Below, piece after piece: positions 29,131-36,422 of a stretch of DNA of 64,000 nucleotides. The position numbers were made by a program, and so were the translations under genes. The stretch is from Novosphingobium silvae. Its GTDB lineage: Bacteria > Pseudomonadota > Alphaproteobacteria > Sphingomonadales > Sphingomonadaceae. Position 1 is the stretch's first letter, and every line of letters begins with the position of its first letter. The notes beneath the pieces were generated by a model, which saw nothing but the letters and a program-made list of their open reading frames with translations, was not told where the DNA came from and did no database searches. The stretch is taken from NCBI RefSeq assembly GCF_009856825.1, contig NZ_WVTD01000015.1, positions 1 to 64,000 of the forward strand, in the 5' to 3' direction.

Positions 29131-29144
29131 CGATAACGCTACCA
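29131..29144. promoter_or_regulatory. LacI-type operator, site 1
   Basis: CGATAACGCTACCA is an imperfect palindrome matching the shared pattern YGRTAnCGCTAnCA found at seven places in this window. It lies 70 bases upstream of the GH74 start. Confidence 0.6.
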
Positions 29145-29218
29145 ACACATAAGGGGAATAGCTTCATGCTCCGTTGGCAGGAATAATCTTCCGCTTCAGG
29201 CACGGTCATGTTTAAACA

Positions 29219-29232
29219 CGATAGCGCAATCA
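29219..29232. promoter_or_regulatory. LacI-type operator, site 2
   Basis: CGATAGCGCAATCA differs from the operator before GH39 (TGTTAGCGCAATCA) at only two bases. It lies 44 bases upstream of the esterase start, so the pair of sites could control both divergent transcripts. Confidence 0.6.
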
Positions 29233-29275
29233 TCGTGCCGCGAGCGCACATGCGAGGACAACTGAAAGGATTACC

Positions 29276-30271
29276 ATGAAAGAGGCAACCACTTCCAGGA
29301 GGGCGTTGCTGGGCGGCATCGCGCTGGCCGGTCTCGCAGGGGCGACCATTGCCAGTCCTGCTCGCGCCGGGCCGCGCGCGATGCGCTACGCAGGCCCTTC
29401 GGTTCCACTCTGGCCCGCGACACCGCCGGGCGCGCTTTCCATTCTGCCCGTGCGCGCGGCGGAACAGCGCTCGAGCAACCCCGATTTCGACGATCGGTGG
29501 GTCACCGGCGTCGCCAGCCCGACGATCGAAGTGCGGCGTCCCGCGTATCAGGACGGCTCCGCCGTGCTCATCATACCGGGCGGCGGATACGGCTTCCTGT
29601 CGGTCGACAACGAAGGCGAGGAGCAGGCACGCTGGCTGACCGAGCGCGGCGCGACCTGCTTCATCCTCTATTATCGCTTGCCCGGCGAAGGATGGGCAAA
29701 ACGGGCAAGCGTGCCGCTGCAGGATGCGCAGCGGGCCATCCGGGTGATCCGCTCCCGCTCGGCAGAGTTCGGCATCGATCCCCGGCGGCTTTCCGTCCTC
29801 GGCTTCTCGGCCGGCGGGCATCTTGCGGGCAGCATCGCGACCCGCTTCGACGAACGGGTCTATTCGCCCGTCGACGCGGCGGACCAGGCTTCCGCCCGGC
29901 CAGACCTCGTGGGGATGATCTACCCGGTGGTGACGCTGGCGCAGCCCTTCGTTCATGCCGGATCGCGCGATGCCCTGCTCGGGCCGAACTCCAGCATGGC
30001 GGAACGCAAGGCCGCCTCGGTCGAGAACCGCGTAGCCGAGGGCACTCCGCCCGTCTTCCTCGCAGCCGCAAGCGATGACGGGCTGGTCCCCATCGCCAAC
30101 AGCGTGGCGATGTACGGCGCGATGCTGGAACACGGACGGCCGGTGGAGTTCCACGGGTTCGACAAGGGCGGGCACGGCTTCGGCGCACGCCTTCCCGCCG
30201 ATGTTCCCGGCCATGCGTGGCCCGATCTGTTCTACGCCTATGCCCGCCGGCACGGGATCCACACCGCCTGA
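29276..30271 (+). CDS. exported alpha/beta-hydrolase, probable carbohydrate esterase
   Basis: A 331-residue hydrolase of the BD-FAE/acetyl-xylan-esterase-like group. The twin-arginine start SRRALLGGIALAG suggests Tat export. The oxyanion motif is IPGGGYGF, the nucleophile serine is in GFSAGGH, and Asp in ASDDGLVP and His in KGGHGFG complete the triad. It is divergent from the xyloglucan operon, behind a LacI-type operator, so removal of acetyl groups from xyloglucan or xylan is a reasonable inference. The substrate is not proven, and a general acyl or feruloyl esterase is also possible. AAAGGA lies a few bases before the ATG. Confidence 0.8.
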   Translation: MKEATTSRRALLGGIALAGLAGATIASPARAGPRAMRYAGPSVPLWPATPPGALSILPVRAAEQRSSNPDFDDRWVTGVASPTIEVRRPAYQDGSAVLIIPGGGYGFLSVDNEGEEQARWLTERGATCFILYYRLPGEGWAKRASVPLQDAQRAIRVIRSRSAEFGIDPRRLSVLGFSAGGHLAGSIATRFDERVYSPVDAADQASARPDLVGMIYPVVTLAQPFVHAGSRDALLGPNSSMAERKAASVENRVAEGTPPVFLAAASDDGLVPIANSVAMYGAMLEHGRPVEFHGFDKGGHGFGARLPADVPGHAWPDLFYAYARRHGIHTA

Positions 30272-30280
30272 CCGAACGCA

Positions 30281-30316
30281 CGAAAGCCGCCGTCGCTGGT
30301 GCGATGGCGGCTTTCG
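30281..30316. terminator. bidirectional terminator hairpin
   Basis: CGAAAGCCGCCGTCGC pairs with GCGATGGCGGCTTTCG (16 base pairs, one G-U) around TGGT. It lies between the convergent ends of the esterase and the TonB receptor genes. Confidence 0.65.
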
Positions 30317-30364
30317 CACGGCCGAAAGAGGGCGGATCCGGATGGACCACCCTCTCTCGAAAGA

Positions 30365-33247
30365 TCAGAACGTGACGTTCACGCCCATGCGGTAGCGACG
30401 GTCGCTCTGGAACCAGCTGCGGCCATACAGCCCACCTGGATAACCGCCCATCAAGGTTTTCTGGGTGGCGTTCAGGATGTTGGTTCCCTGAAGCTGCACG
30501 CTCAGGTTGTCGTTCACGCGAACCGTGATGCCTGCGTCCAGAGTGCCGTAGTCCGCGCCGTAGATCGGCAGGTTCGTTGCAATATTCGTGCTTACGTCAG
30601 GAGCTGTGAAGAAGTTGTAGCTCTGGTTCGTACCGTTCGCGTTCGTGGACTGTAGATACTTCGAGCGCCAGCTATAGGCTACGCGCAACGAGAACGGGTT
30701 GTGCTCGTAGAGGAACGCCAGGTTGACGTTATGCTTCGACAGGCCCTGAAGCGGCACGTCGTTGTGCGCCACGCCATCAATGTCGTAATACAGGTCGCCC
30801 GGGTTCTTGCTGTCAAGGAAGGTATAGTTGGCCTCGAATCCGATACCAGACAGCCAGCCGGGAAGCTGGTCGAGGAACAGGCGGCCGCCCACCTCGAAAC
30901 CCTTGACGGTCGCCGCCTTGTCGGCAGTCCGCGCATCGTTGGTCGTTGCCAGCGCCTGCTCGGTCGTTCCATCGGCGAAGGTGACAGTCACGGTCCGCTG
31001 GGTTGAGCCGAACACGACCGAGTCGGTAATGCGCTTGTAGAAACCGGCCAGATGCAGGCTGGTGCCGGCGCTCGGGTACCATTCAACCGACAGATCGAAG
31101 TTGTTCGACATCGTAGGCTTGAGCGTGGGGTCGCCAGTCGTGGTCGTATAGTTCGCGAAGTCGGGCGGCGTGCCGTTGCCAGTCGTCTGGACACCGAGGC
31201 TGCCAGAGGCGCGCAGCGAGTTGAACGACTGGTTGTCCATGGTGATGTTGTAGGCTGCGCGGATCTTCACAGGCTCGATCGGCGAATACGTAACGTTTAC
31301 CGCCGGAAGAACGCGCGTGAACTCCGCGCCGCCGCTGCGCACCTGCGCGGCATTGGAGAGGGTGTAGACCACGCCATTGCGCACGAAGCTCGAGGTGTTC
31401 TGCTGGAAGTAGCCCGAGCTCTGGTTCTTCACGTTGACCACACGGGCGCCGACGTTGCCGGTGATGGACGAGTTGTCCCACTCGGTTCCGAAGTTCGCCA
31501 TGACATAGCCCGCCAACGTCTTGGTGCTGTAGTCGGTCCGGTCGTTGGGCAGGACGAAGCCTTCGGGGCGTCCAGCCTCGCCGCCGTAGATGTCGTGAAT
31601 CTCGTCCACGCCCACGTTGTGCGCGAAGTCCGCCGCCGGGAAGTATTGGCTCGCGGGCAGCGCGATGCCGCCGTGGAAGAAGTTCTTGAACGTGTAGAGT
31701 TCGTAGTCGCCCGGTCGGCCTTCCGAAAACGGAATGATCGGATAGCCGTTCCAGACCTGGCCCAAGGCGGCCCAGGCATAGCCGTTGTTCAAGTCGGTTT
31801 CGGTGCGCTTGGCCCAGCGACCACCCACCTTCACCGACTTGAGGAAGCCTTCGCCGACCGCGTAAGTCAGGTCGAGCGAGGCCGAATCCAGCTTGCCCCG
31901 GTTGTCCTCGTCGTGCGGCATGGCCGCCTGCCAGGAATAGTTCGCCGGGTCGAGCAGCTCGGGCACGAAGGCCGGATCGACACTGATCGCGGGAAGCTTG
32001 CCGCTAAGATCGAGCCCGAAGCTGGTGGGGAAGTCGACCGTGCGGAAGACGTTCATGCGGTGCTGCTTGGAAGACGAGGTGATGTGCTGGTAGGCGGCAT
32101 CGACCGTCAGCGGACCGGCGCCGGGATTCCAGCGGACCGAACCGGAGATGTCTTGCGTCTTCGTGCGGCTCTGCCACGCGCCCGTGGTGCCGCCGGTGGT
32201 GATCGGCGCGCCGCTGGGAAGGAAGGTTGCGCTGTCGCGCTGGAACACGGCGGGCGAGGAGATCAGGCCACCGAACTCGTCGAACGTGCTTTCGCCCGGA
32301 TCCACGGCCAGCCCCTGCGAGGTGACGAAGGATCCGAACTCGTCCGAACGGCTGCGATAGCGCGACTGGAAGAAGATGCCGGTGAAGGTAAGGTCGGGAC
32401 TGGGCGCCCACTGCACCGCACCGTAGATGCCGCTGCGCTTGCGCTGGAAATCTTCCTGGCCATAGGCATAGCCGCCGGGAATGAAGTAGTCGTCGCCTTC
32501 GATCCGGGTGCGGAACATGGGCTCCATGCGCACGAACTGCGATACCGAGCTGAGCTGGCTGTATGCGGCATCGAAGACGAAGCCGATATCGCCGATCCCG
32601 GTGTTCCACTTGCCCGCGACAAGGCCGGAAAGTGAGTAGTCGGTCTTCTGCGCAAGGTCGCCGAAGCTGAGGTCGCCGCTGCCGGCGAAATGCAGGCCTT
32701 CGCTGTAGTCGAAAGGAAGCTTGGTGCGCAGGTCAACCGAACCGCCGGTGCCGCCTTCGATCTGGTCTGCCGAGGACGACTTGTAGACATCCACCGCCTG
32801 CATCAGTTCGGGCGTGACATCGCCCCAGAGCAGCGAACGACCCGCGTTGGCGCTGAAGATCTCACGACCGTTCAGGCGCGATGCGACGCCCGAGAGGCCG
32901 CGGATCTGGATGCCCGATCCTTCGACCGAGTAGTGGTCGGGATCGTTGATCGCGGCGAAGCGTACGATGGTGACGCCCGGCACGCGCTGCAGGACTTCGG
33001 TGATCGAGTTGTCGGGCAGCTTGCCGGCGTCGTCGGCCACCACCGAATCGACGATCGTGACCGCGTTCTTCTTGCGGTTTTCTGCCGATTCCAGTGCCGC
33101 GCGCCTGCCGGTGACGACAATCGCATCGCCTTCGGCGGCGGCAGACTCACCCGCAGCCGTCTGGGCGATCGCCTGGGGCATACCGGCCAGCGAAAGCATG
33201 GACAGAGCGATGATGCTCGAACACGTATTGAAGCGAGTTTTAACCAT
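30365..33247 (-). CDS. TonB-dependent receptor (Xanthomonas/Caulobacter type)
   Basis: Outer-membrane importer, very likely for xyloglucan oligosaccharides given its position. The Sec signal ends at AIAQTA (about 1-30). A TonB-box-like DAIVVTGRR follows near 42, then the plug (VLQRVPGVTIVRF, IQIRGLSGVASRLNGRE, VDVYKSSSADQIEGGTGG) to about 170, then the 22-strand barrel ending in VNVTF. At 960 residues it is complete. No SusD partner is present, as is normal in Proteobacteria. AGGAGGGG precedes the ATG. A promoter with an overlapping palindrome and two LacI-type operators lie upstream. Confidence 0.93.
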   Translation of the reverse strand: MVKTRFNTCSSIIALSMLSLAGMPQAIAQTAAGESAAAEGDAIVVTGRRAALESAENRKKNAVTIVDSVVADDAGKLPDNSITEVLQRVPGVTIVRFAAINDPDHYSVEGSGIQIRGLSGVASRLNGREIFSANAGRSLLWGDVTPELMQAVDVYKSSSADQIEGGTGGSVDLRTKLPFDYSEGLHFAGSGDLSFGDLAQKTDYSLSGLVAGKWNTGIGDIGFVFDAAYSQLSSVSQFVRMEPMFRTRIEGDDYFIPGGYAYGQEDFQRKRSGIYGAVQWAPSPDLTFTGIFFQSRYRSRSDEFGSFVTSQGLAVDPGESTFDEFGGLISSPAVFQRDSATFLPSGAPITTGGTTGAWQSRTKTQDISGSVRWNPGAGPLTVDAAYQHITSSSKQHRMNVFRTVDFPTSFGLDLSGKLPAISVDPAFVPELLDPANYSWQAAMPHDEDNRGKLDSASLDLTYAVGEGFLKSVKVGGRWAKRTETDLNNGYAWAALGQVWNGYPIIPFSEGRPGDYELYTFKNFFHGGIALPASQYFPAADFAHNVGVDEIHDIYGGEAGRPEGFVLPNDRTDYSTKTLAGYVMANFGTEWDNSSITGNVGARVVNVKNQSSGYFQQNTSSFVRNGVVYTLSNAAQVRSGGAEFTRVLPAVNVTYSPIEPVKIRAAYNITMDNQSFNSLRASGSLGVQTTGNGTPPDFANYTTTTGDPTLKPTMSNNFDLSVEWYPSAGTSLHLAGFYKRITDSVVFGSTQRTVTVTFADGTTEQALATTNDARTADKAATVKGFEVGGRLFLDQLPGWLSGIGFEANYTFLDSKNPGDLYYDIDGVAHNDVPLQGLSKHNVNLAFLYEHNPFSLRVAYSWRSKYLQSTNANGTNQSYNFFTAPDVSTNIATNLPIYGADYGTLDAGITVRVNDNLSVQLQGTNILNATQKTLMGGYPGGLYGRSWFQSDRRYRMGVNVTF

Positions 33248-33336
33248 GTTCCCCTCCTGAACGCATGCAGGAGGGCATTGCTTTCCACCCCTCCCACAGA
33301 CCGACTGTCGCTATCGCGACTATTTGTCGGACTAGG

Positions 33337-33365
33337 CAACTAAGCCAGCCTACCGGGTAGGTCAA
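33337..33365 (-). promoter_or_regulatory. promoter of the TonB receptor with palindrome in the spacer
   Basis: On the minus strand TTGACC (33360-33365) and TAGTTG (33337-33342) are 17 bases apart. The spacer contains the palindrome CCTACCnGGTAGG, a likely site for a second regulator. Confidence 0.45.
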
Positions 33366-33373
33366 ACATTTTA

Positions 33374-33387
33374 TGAGAGCGATACCA
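33374..33387. promoter_or_regulatory. LacI-type operator, site 3
   Basis: TGAGAGCGATACCA matches the shared operator pattern in 11 of 14 positions of TGGTAGCGCTACCA. It lies just upstream of the predicted -35 box of the TonB receptor. Confidence 0.5.
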
Positions 33388-33549
33388 TTTTGGATTGCGG
33401 GTATGTTTCTGCGACTAGGCTTTAAAGGCCGGTCGAGGCGATTGCGATCCTTATCATCCAAAAACCGCAGCGTTCCCGTCGGCGGCGCAGTGATTCCAAG
33501 GACTTTCCCGCGCCCTCACGAAAGTGCCGAGGCTACGTGAAATGGAGCG

Positions 33550-33563
33550 CGATAACGCTCTCA
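33550..33563. promoter_or_regulatory. LacI-type operator, site 4
   Basis: CGATAACGCTCTCA; its reverse complement begins TGAGAGCG, like site 3. It lies 176 bases from site 3, which would suit DNA looping. Confidence 0.4.
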
Positions 33564-33698
33564 TTCTGCAGCGAGGCGCAGTCTTCGGATTGCGCTTGGG
33601 TCAGCGGCAGCCTTGAGGCGGCCGGTTGGCCGGATTCACGAAGACCCAAGGGGAGCAGTTCGATCGTGAGTCGCTGCGCCTGCGAAGGCCAGCGCGCG

Positions 33699-34703
33699 TC
33701 AGCCGTTGGTAAGGGGCACGGCGGCCAGGATGTCGAAGGAGGTCATGTACAGGCGCCCGTCCCCGCCGAAAGCGCAGTTCGACACCGGCTTGCCGGTTGC
33801 GATGATCCCCAGCAGCCGCCCGTCCGCACTGCAGACGTGCACACCGCCCGGCCCCGTGGCAAAGACGTCTCCCGATGGAGCGACCTTGATGCCATCGGGC
33901 AAGCCGGGCAACTTGGCGTCGAACTGCGGCTGCATGTCACGGAACATGCGCCGGTCTGTGGGTCGACCATCCTTGTCGAGTGCATAGGCCAGGACCTGGG
34001 GCTGCTTCTCGTCCGATAGCGCCAGATAGAGGGTGCGTTCGTCGGGCGAAAGCGCAAGCCCGTTCGGCCGGCGATGGCTGCGGTCCAGCAGCACGACATC
34101 CCCGTTCGGCAAGAGCGCATAAAGTCCGCACCAATCCAGTTCGCGCAGGGGCGAGTCGTCTCCTCCGGCCAGTCCGTAAGTCGGGTCCGAGAAGTAGATC
34201 GTGCCTGTGCGCGAAACGCAAAGATCATTGGGGCTGTTGAAGCGCTTGCCCTCGTAGCGGTCGGCCAGAGTGGTGCGACGGCGCGTTGCCGGATCGATCC
34301 GTACGATCGCGCGTGAACCGCTGTTCGCCGCCACAAGGTTGCCCGAGGCATCGAAGGCGAGGCCGTTGAGCCCGGGCTCGGTTATACTTGCTGGAACCGG
34401 AGCGGGATGGCCGGACGGCGAAAGGAAGGTGGAAACACCTGCGCTCCTGCTCCAGCGGTGAACCACGTTGTTCGCGGGATCGCCGAACAGCAGACAGGCT
34501 TCTGCCGGCCACCAGACCGGTCCCTCCGCCCAGCGGTACCCACTACCCAGCACCTCTATGGCTGCATCGCCGGAAACGATCCGGTCGAGATCGGGGTCGA
34601 TGCGGCGCACGCCCTGAAAGGCGGCGGGCTCCGCCCCTGCGGCAACGATGTCCAGCAACGACACGGCGGACAGCCCGGCGAGCACCGCGCGGCGGCCGAT
34701 CAC
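33699..34703 (-). CDS. gnl: SMP-30/gluconolactonase family lactonase
   Basis: Hydrolyses sugar lactones, probably glucono-1,5-lactone and possibly xylonolactone. The start MIGRRAVLAGLS with a hydrophobic stretch is a Tat-like signal, so it works in the periplasm. The propeller carries the metal ligands in RWAEGPVW, RFNSPNDLCV, RRPNGLALSPDE and GLPDGIKVAP. The 334-residue length fits exported gluconolactonases. Its start overlaps the stop of the Gfo/Idh/MocA gene by four bases; the same pairing (gfo-gnl) makes and opens gluconolactone in Zymomonas. It could equally serve the PQQ dehydrogenase. Confidence 0.87.
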   Translation of the reverse strand: MIGRRAVLAGLSAVSLLDIVAAGAEPAAFQGVRRIDPDLDRIVSGDAAIEVLGSGYRWAEGPVWWPAEACLLFGDPANNVVHRWSRSAGVSTFLSPSGHPAPVPASITEPGLNGLAFDASGNLVAANSGSRAIVRIDPATRRRTTLADRYEGKRFNSPNDLCVSRTGTIYFSDPTYGLAGGDDSPLRELDWCGLYALLPNGDVVLLDRSHRRPNGLALSPDERTLYLALSDEKQPQVLAYALDKDGRPTDRRMFRDMQPQFDAKLPGLPDGIKVAPSGDVFATGPGGVHVCSADGRLLGIIATGKPVSNCAFGGDGRLYMTSFDILAAVPLTNG

Positions 34704-35803
34704 GCGCGCAGGCTCACATGGCGGCGTTCGGCAGCGGAGCGATAGATGGCTTCGATCACGCGCATGTCGGCAAGGCCTTCCTCGCCAGCAACGATCGGCC
34801 GGTTACCATTGAGGATGCACTCCGCCAGATGATCCAGCTGCCCGGCGAACTGGTTCTTGCGCGGTGCAGGCAAAGTCCGCGGTTCGGTCCGTCCACCCTT
34901 CCGGATGGTCATCACCTGTCCGACGTAGGGCGTGGCCGGCTCCATGTCGATCGAACCCTCGGTGCCGATCACGCGGTACCCGTTGTGGGCCGAACTGTAG
35001 CTTGAAATGCAGTTCGCCTCGATCCCAGAAGGGAAGCGCAACGCAAAGGTGATCCGGTCCTCTACCGTGCGGAAGCGGGGGTCCGACCGGTCGGTCGATT
35101 CTATTGCGCTGACCTCGACGGGCTCCTCGCCCGTAAGATAGCGCGCGGCGTTGAGGCTGTAGATGCCGATGTCCATCATCGAACCGCCGCCGGACAGGGG
35201 TTTGTCGAGCCGCCATTGCCCGGGCTGGATCGGAAAGCCGTGCTCCGCCGTGATGAGCCGGGTGGGACCCACGTGCCCTGCACGCGCCAGCTCGATCGCC
35301 AGCTTGTTGTAAGGCTCGAACCGTGAACGGTAGCCGATCATCAGCTTGGTGCCGGCCTTGCGGCAGGCGGCGATCATCGCTTCGCATTCGACGACCGAGG
35401 TGGCCATCGGCTTCTCGCACATCACGTGCTTGCCGGCCTGCGCGGCGCGGATCGAGTATTCCGCGTGGAGGCTGTTCGGCAGCACGATATAGACCGCGTC
35501 GATATCGGGGTTGTCGCGGATACGGTCGAAATCCGCGTAACTGTAGCGATGCGTTTTCGCGATCCCGTACTGCTCGCCGTACTGCTCGAGCTTGGCCGGG
35601 GTGCCGCTCACAAGGGCGACGAGACGGGAATGCTCGCAGCCCGCGAAGTTCGGCATGATCTGGCGCGTCGCGTAGGAGCCCAGCCCTACCACCGCGTAGC
35701 CGATCTTGCGGGTGGCACCCACCGCCCGTCCGCTGCCTAGCCCGGCAAGCGCCAGACTGGCGCCGAGCCCGCCGAGGATTTCACGTCGTGATCCTGCCGC
35801 CAT
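34700..35803 (-). CDS. Tat-exported Gfo/Idh/MocA oxidoreductase, glucose-fructose oxidoreductase-like
   Basis: A 367-residue NADP-type oxidoreductase. SRREILGGLGASLALAG is a twin-arginine signal, needed because the cofactor is bound before export. The Rossmann motif VVGLGSYATR lies near 38, the catalytic lysine K131 is in CEKPMA, and MMDIGIYSLNAARYL carries the Asp/Tyr pair of the GFOR group. In Zymomonas the enzyme converts glucose plus fructose to gluconolactone plus sorbitol. Here the neighbour is a gluconolactonase with a four-base overlap, so formation of an aldonolactone in the periplasm is likely. The acceptor sugar is unknown, and an aldose-aldose oxidoreductase is possible. GGGGAGCAGG precedes the ATG. 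Confidence 0.85.
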   Translation of the reverse strand: MAAGSRREILGGLGASLALAGLGSGRAVGATRKIGYAVVGLGSYATRQIMPNFAGCEHSRLVALVSGTPAKLEQYGEQYGIAKTHRYSYADFDRIRDNPDIDAVYIVLPNSLHAEYSIRAAQAGKHVMCEKPMATSVVECEAMIAACRKAGTKLMIGYRSRFEPYNKLAIELARAGHVGPTRLITAEHGFPIQPGQWRLDKPLSGGGSMMDIGIYSLNAARYLTGEEPVEVSAIESTDRSDPRFRTVEDRITFALRFPSGIEANCISSYSSAHNGYRVIGTEGSIDMEPATPYVGQVMTIRKGGRTEPRTLPAPRKNQFAGQLDHLAECILNGNRPIVAGEEGLADMRVIEAIYRSAAERRHVSLRA

Positions 35804-35849
35804 TACCTGCTCCCCTGCGTCCAGCCGGATGTCCGGCGATCCTGTTGTC

Positions 35850-36107
35850 TCAAAGCGAAGCCAGGCGCCCCAGCCGATCCGCAGCGATAGCCGCCTGCGT
35901 TCGGTTCCGAACGTTGAGCTTGCGCATCAGTGCCGTCATGTGAACCTTCACGGTGGCTTCAGCCATACCGAGTTCGAAAGCAATCTGCTTGTTCAGCAAG
36001 CCCGAGCGGACGCATCGAAGCACCTTGAGCTGCGTGGGTGTAAGCTGGGGGCTTTCCGAATTTTCCGGCGCGGCGGGAACGGCATACAGATCCGCAGCAA
36101 GGTGCAT
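35850..36107 (-). CDS. stand-alone LuxR/NarL-type DNA-binding protein
   Basis: An 85-residue protein that is almost only a LuxR helix-turn-helix: LTPTQLKVLRCVRSGLLNKQ, then IAFELGMAEATVKVHMTALM and RKLNVRNRTQAA. No receiver or ligand domain exists upstream. The ATG at 36107 follows a strong GAGAGGGAGAGAG site; a TTG at 36134 is unlikely. GerE-like single-domain regulators exist, but this could also be the remnant of a two-domain response regulator. It lies between gfo and the gluconate permease, and its targets are unknown. Confidence 0.75.
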   Translation of the reverse strand: MHLAADLYAVPAAPENSESPQLTPTQLKVLRCVRSGLLNKQIAFELGMAEATVKVHMTALMRKLNVRNRTQAAIAADRLGRLASL

Positions 36108-36251
36108 CTCTCTCTCCCTCTCGACATGTCCCAATGCAGCAGCGGCGATGCGGCTTTCGGCCTTGGACGCCGATGTTTGTTGCAGCCTTGATAAGTGAAT
36201 CAGTCTGACAGGTTCAAGCGGAAAATAGATGCGTGTGCTAAAATCTCTAGA

Positions 36252-36275
36252 ATAACTTGTTATCGCAGCTATAAC
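36252..36275. promoter_or_regulatory. possible operator with three ATAAC/GTTAT half-sites
   Basis: ATAAC-TT-GTTAT is followed after seven bases by another ATAAC, giving two overlapping inverted repeats about 80 bases before the gluconate permease leader. A site for the neighbouring GntR-family regulator is the simplest reading, by position only. Confidence 0.45.
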
Positions 36276-36341
36276 CTGTCCAACAGATTCAAGGCGAACG
36301 GCCCGTCAGGGTACGAATCGTCCCGAAGGGAGAGGAAGCGA

Positions 36342-36422
36342 ATGACAGAGTCATTTCGTTGCACATGCCCGCGACGCCGGGGTGTTCCGTGGCAGCAGCC
36401 AGCCGGGTGCCGTCCGCGATGA
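36342..36422 (+). CDS. short leader open frame overlapping the gluconate permease start
   Basis: An ATG with an excellent ribosome site (GAAGGGAGAGGAAG) opens a 26-residue frame, beginning MTESFRCTCPRRRGV, whose TGA overlaps the permease ATG at 36419 (ATGA). The permease itself has no comparable site. It may be a translated leader that couples ribosomes into the permease, or the true start region if a base is missing from the sequence. The peptide resembles nothing I know. Confidence 0.4.
   Translation: MTESFRCTCPRRRGVPWQQPAGCRPR

Larger units (their letters stand above)
33248..33698. other. regulatory region between gluconolactonase and TonB receptor genes
   Basis: These 450 bases hold no believable gene. 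They contain the receptor's ribosome site (CCTCCT on this strand, 33253-33258), a small hairpin GTCGC-TATC-GCGAC (33307-33320), a minus-strand promoter, the palindrome CCTACC-G-GGTAGG (33349-33361) and two LacI-type operators. The part 33565-33698 shows nothing clear. Confidence 0.5.

Noticed and set aside
33240-33461. 73-codon minus-strand frame upstream of the TonB receptor
   Set aside because: It overlaps the promoter, palindrome and operator, has no ribosome site and resembles nothing.
36259-36275. GTTAT-N7-ATAAC as an eighth LacI-type operator
   Set aside because: It contains TGTTATCGC, but the second half does not fit YGRTAnCGCTAnCA; the spacing suits another regulator family better.
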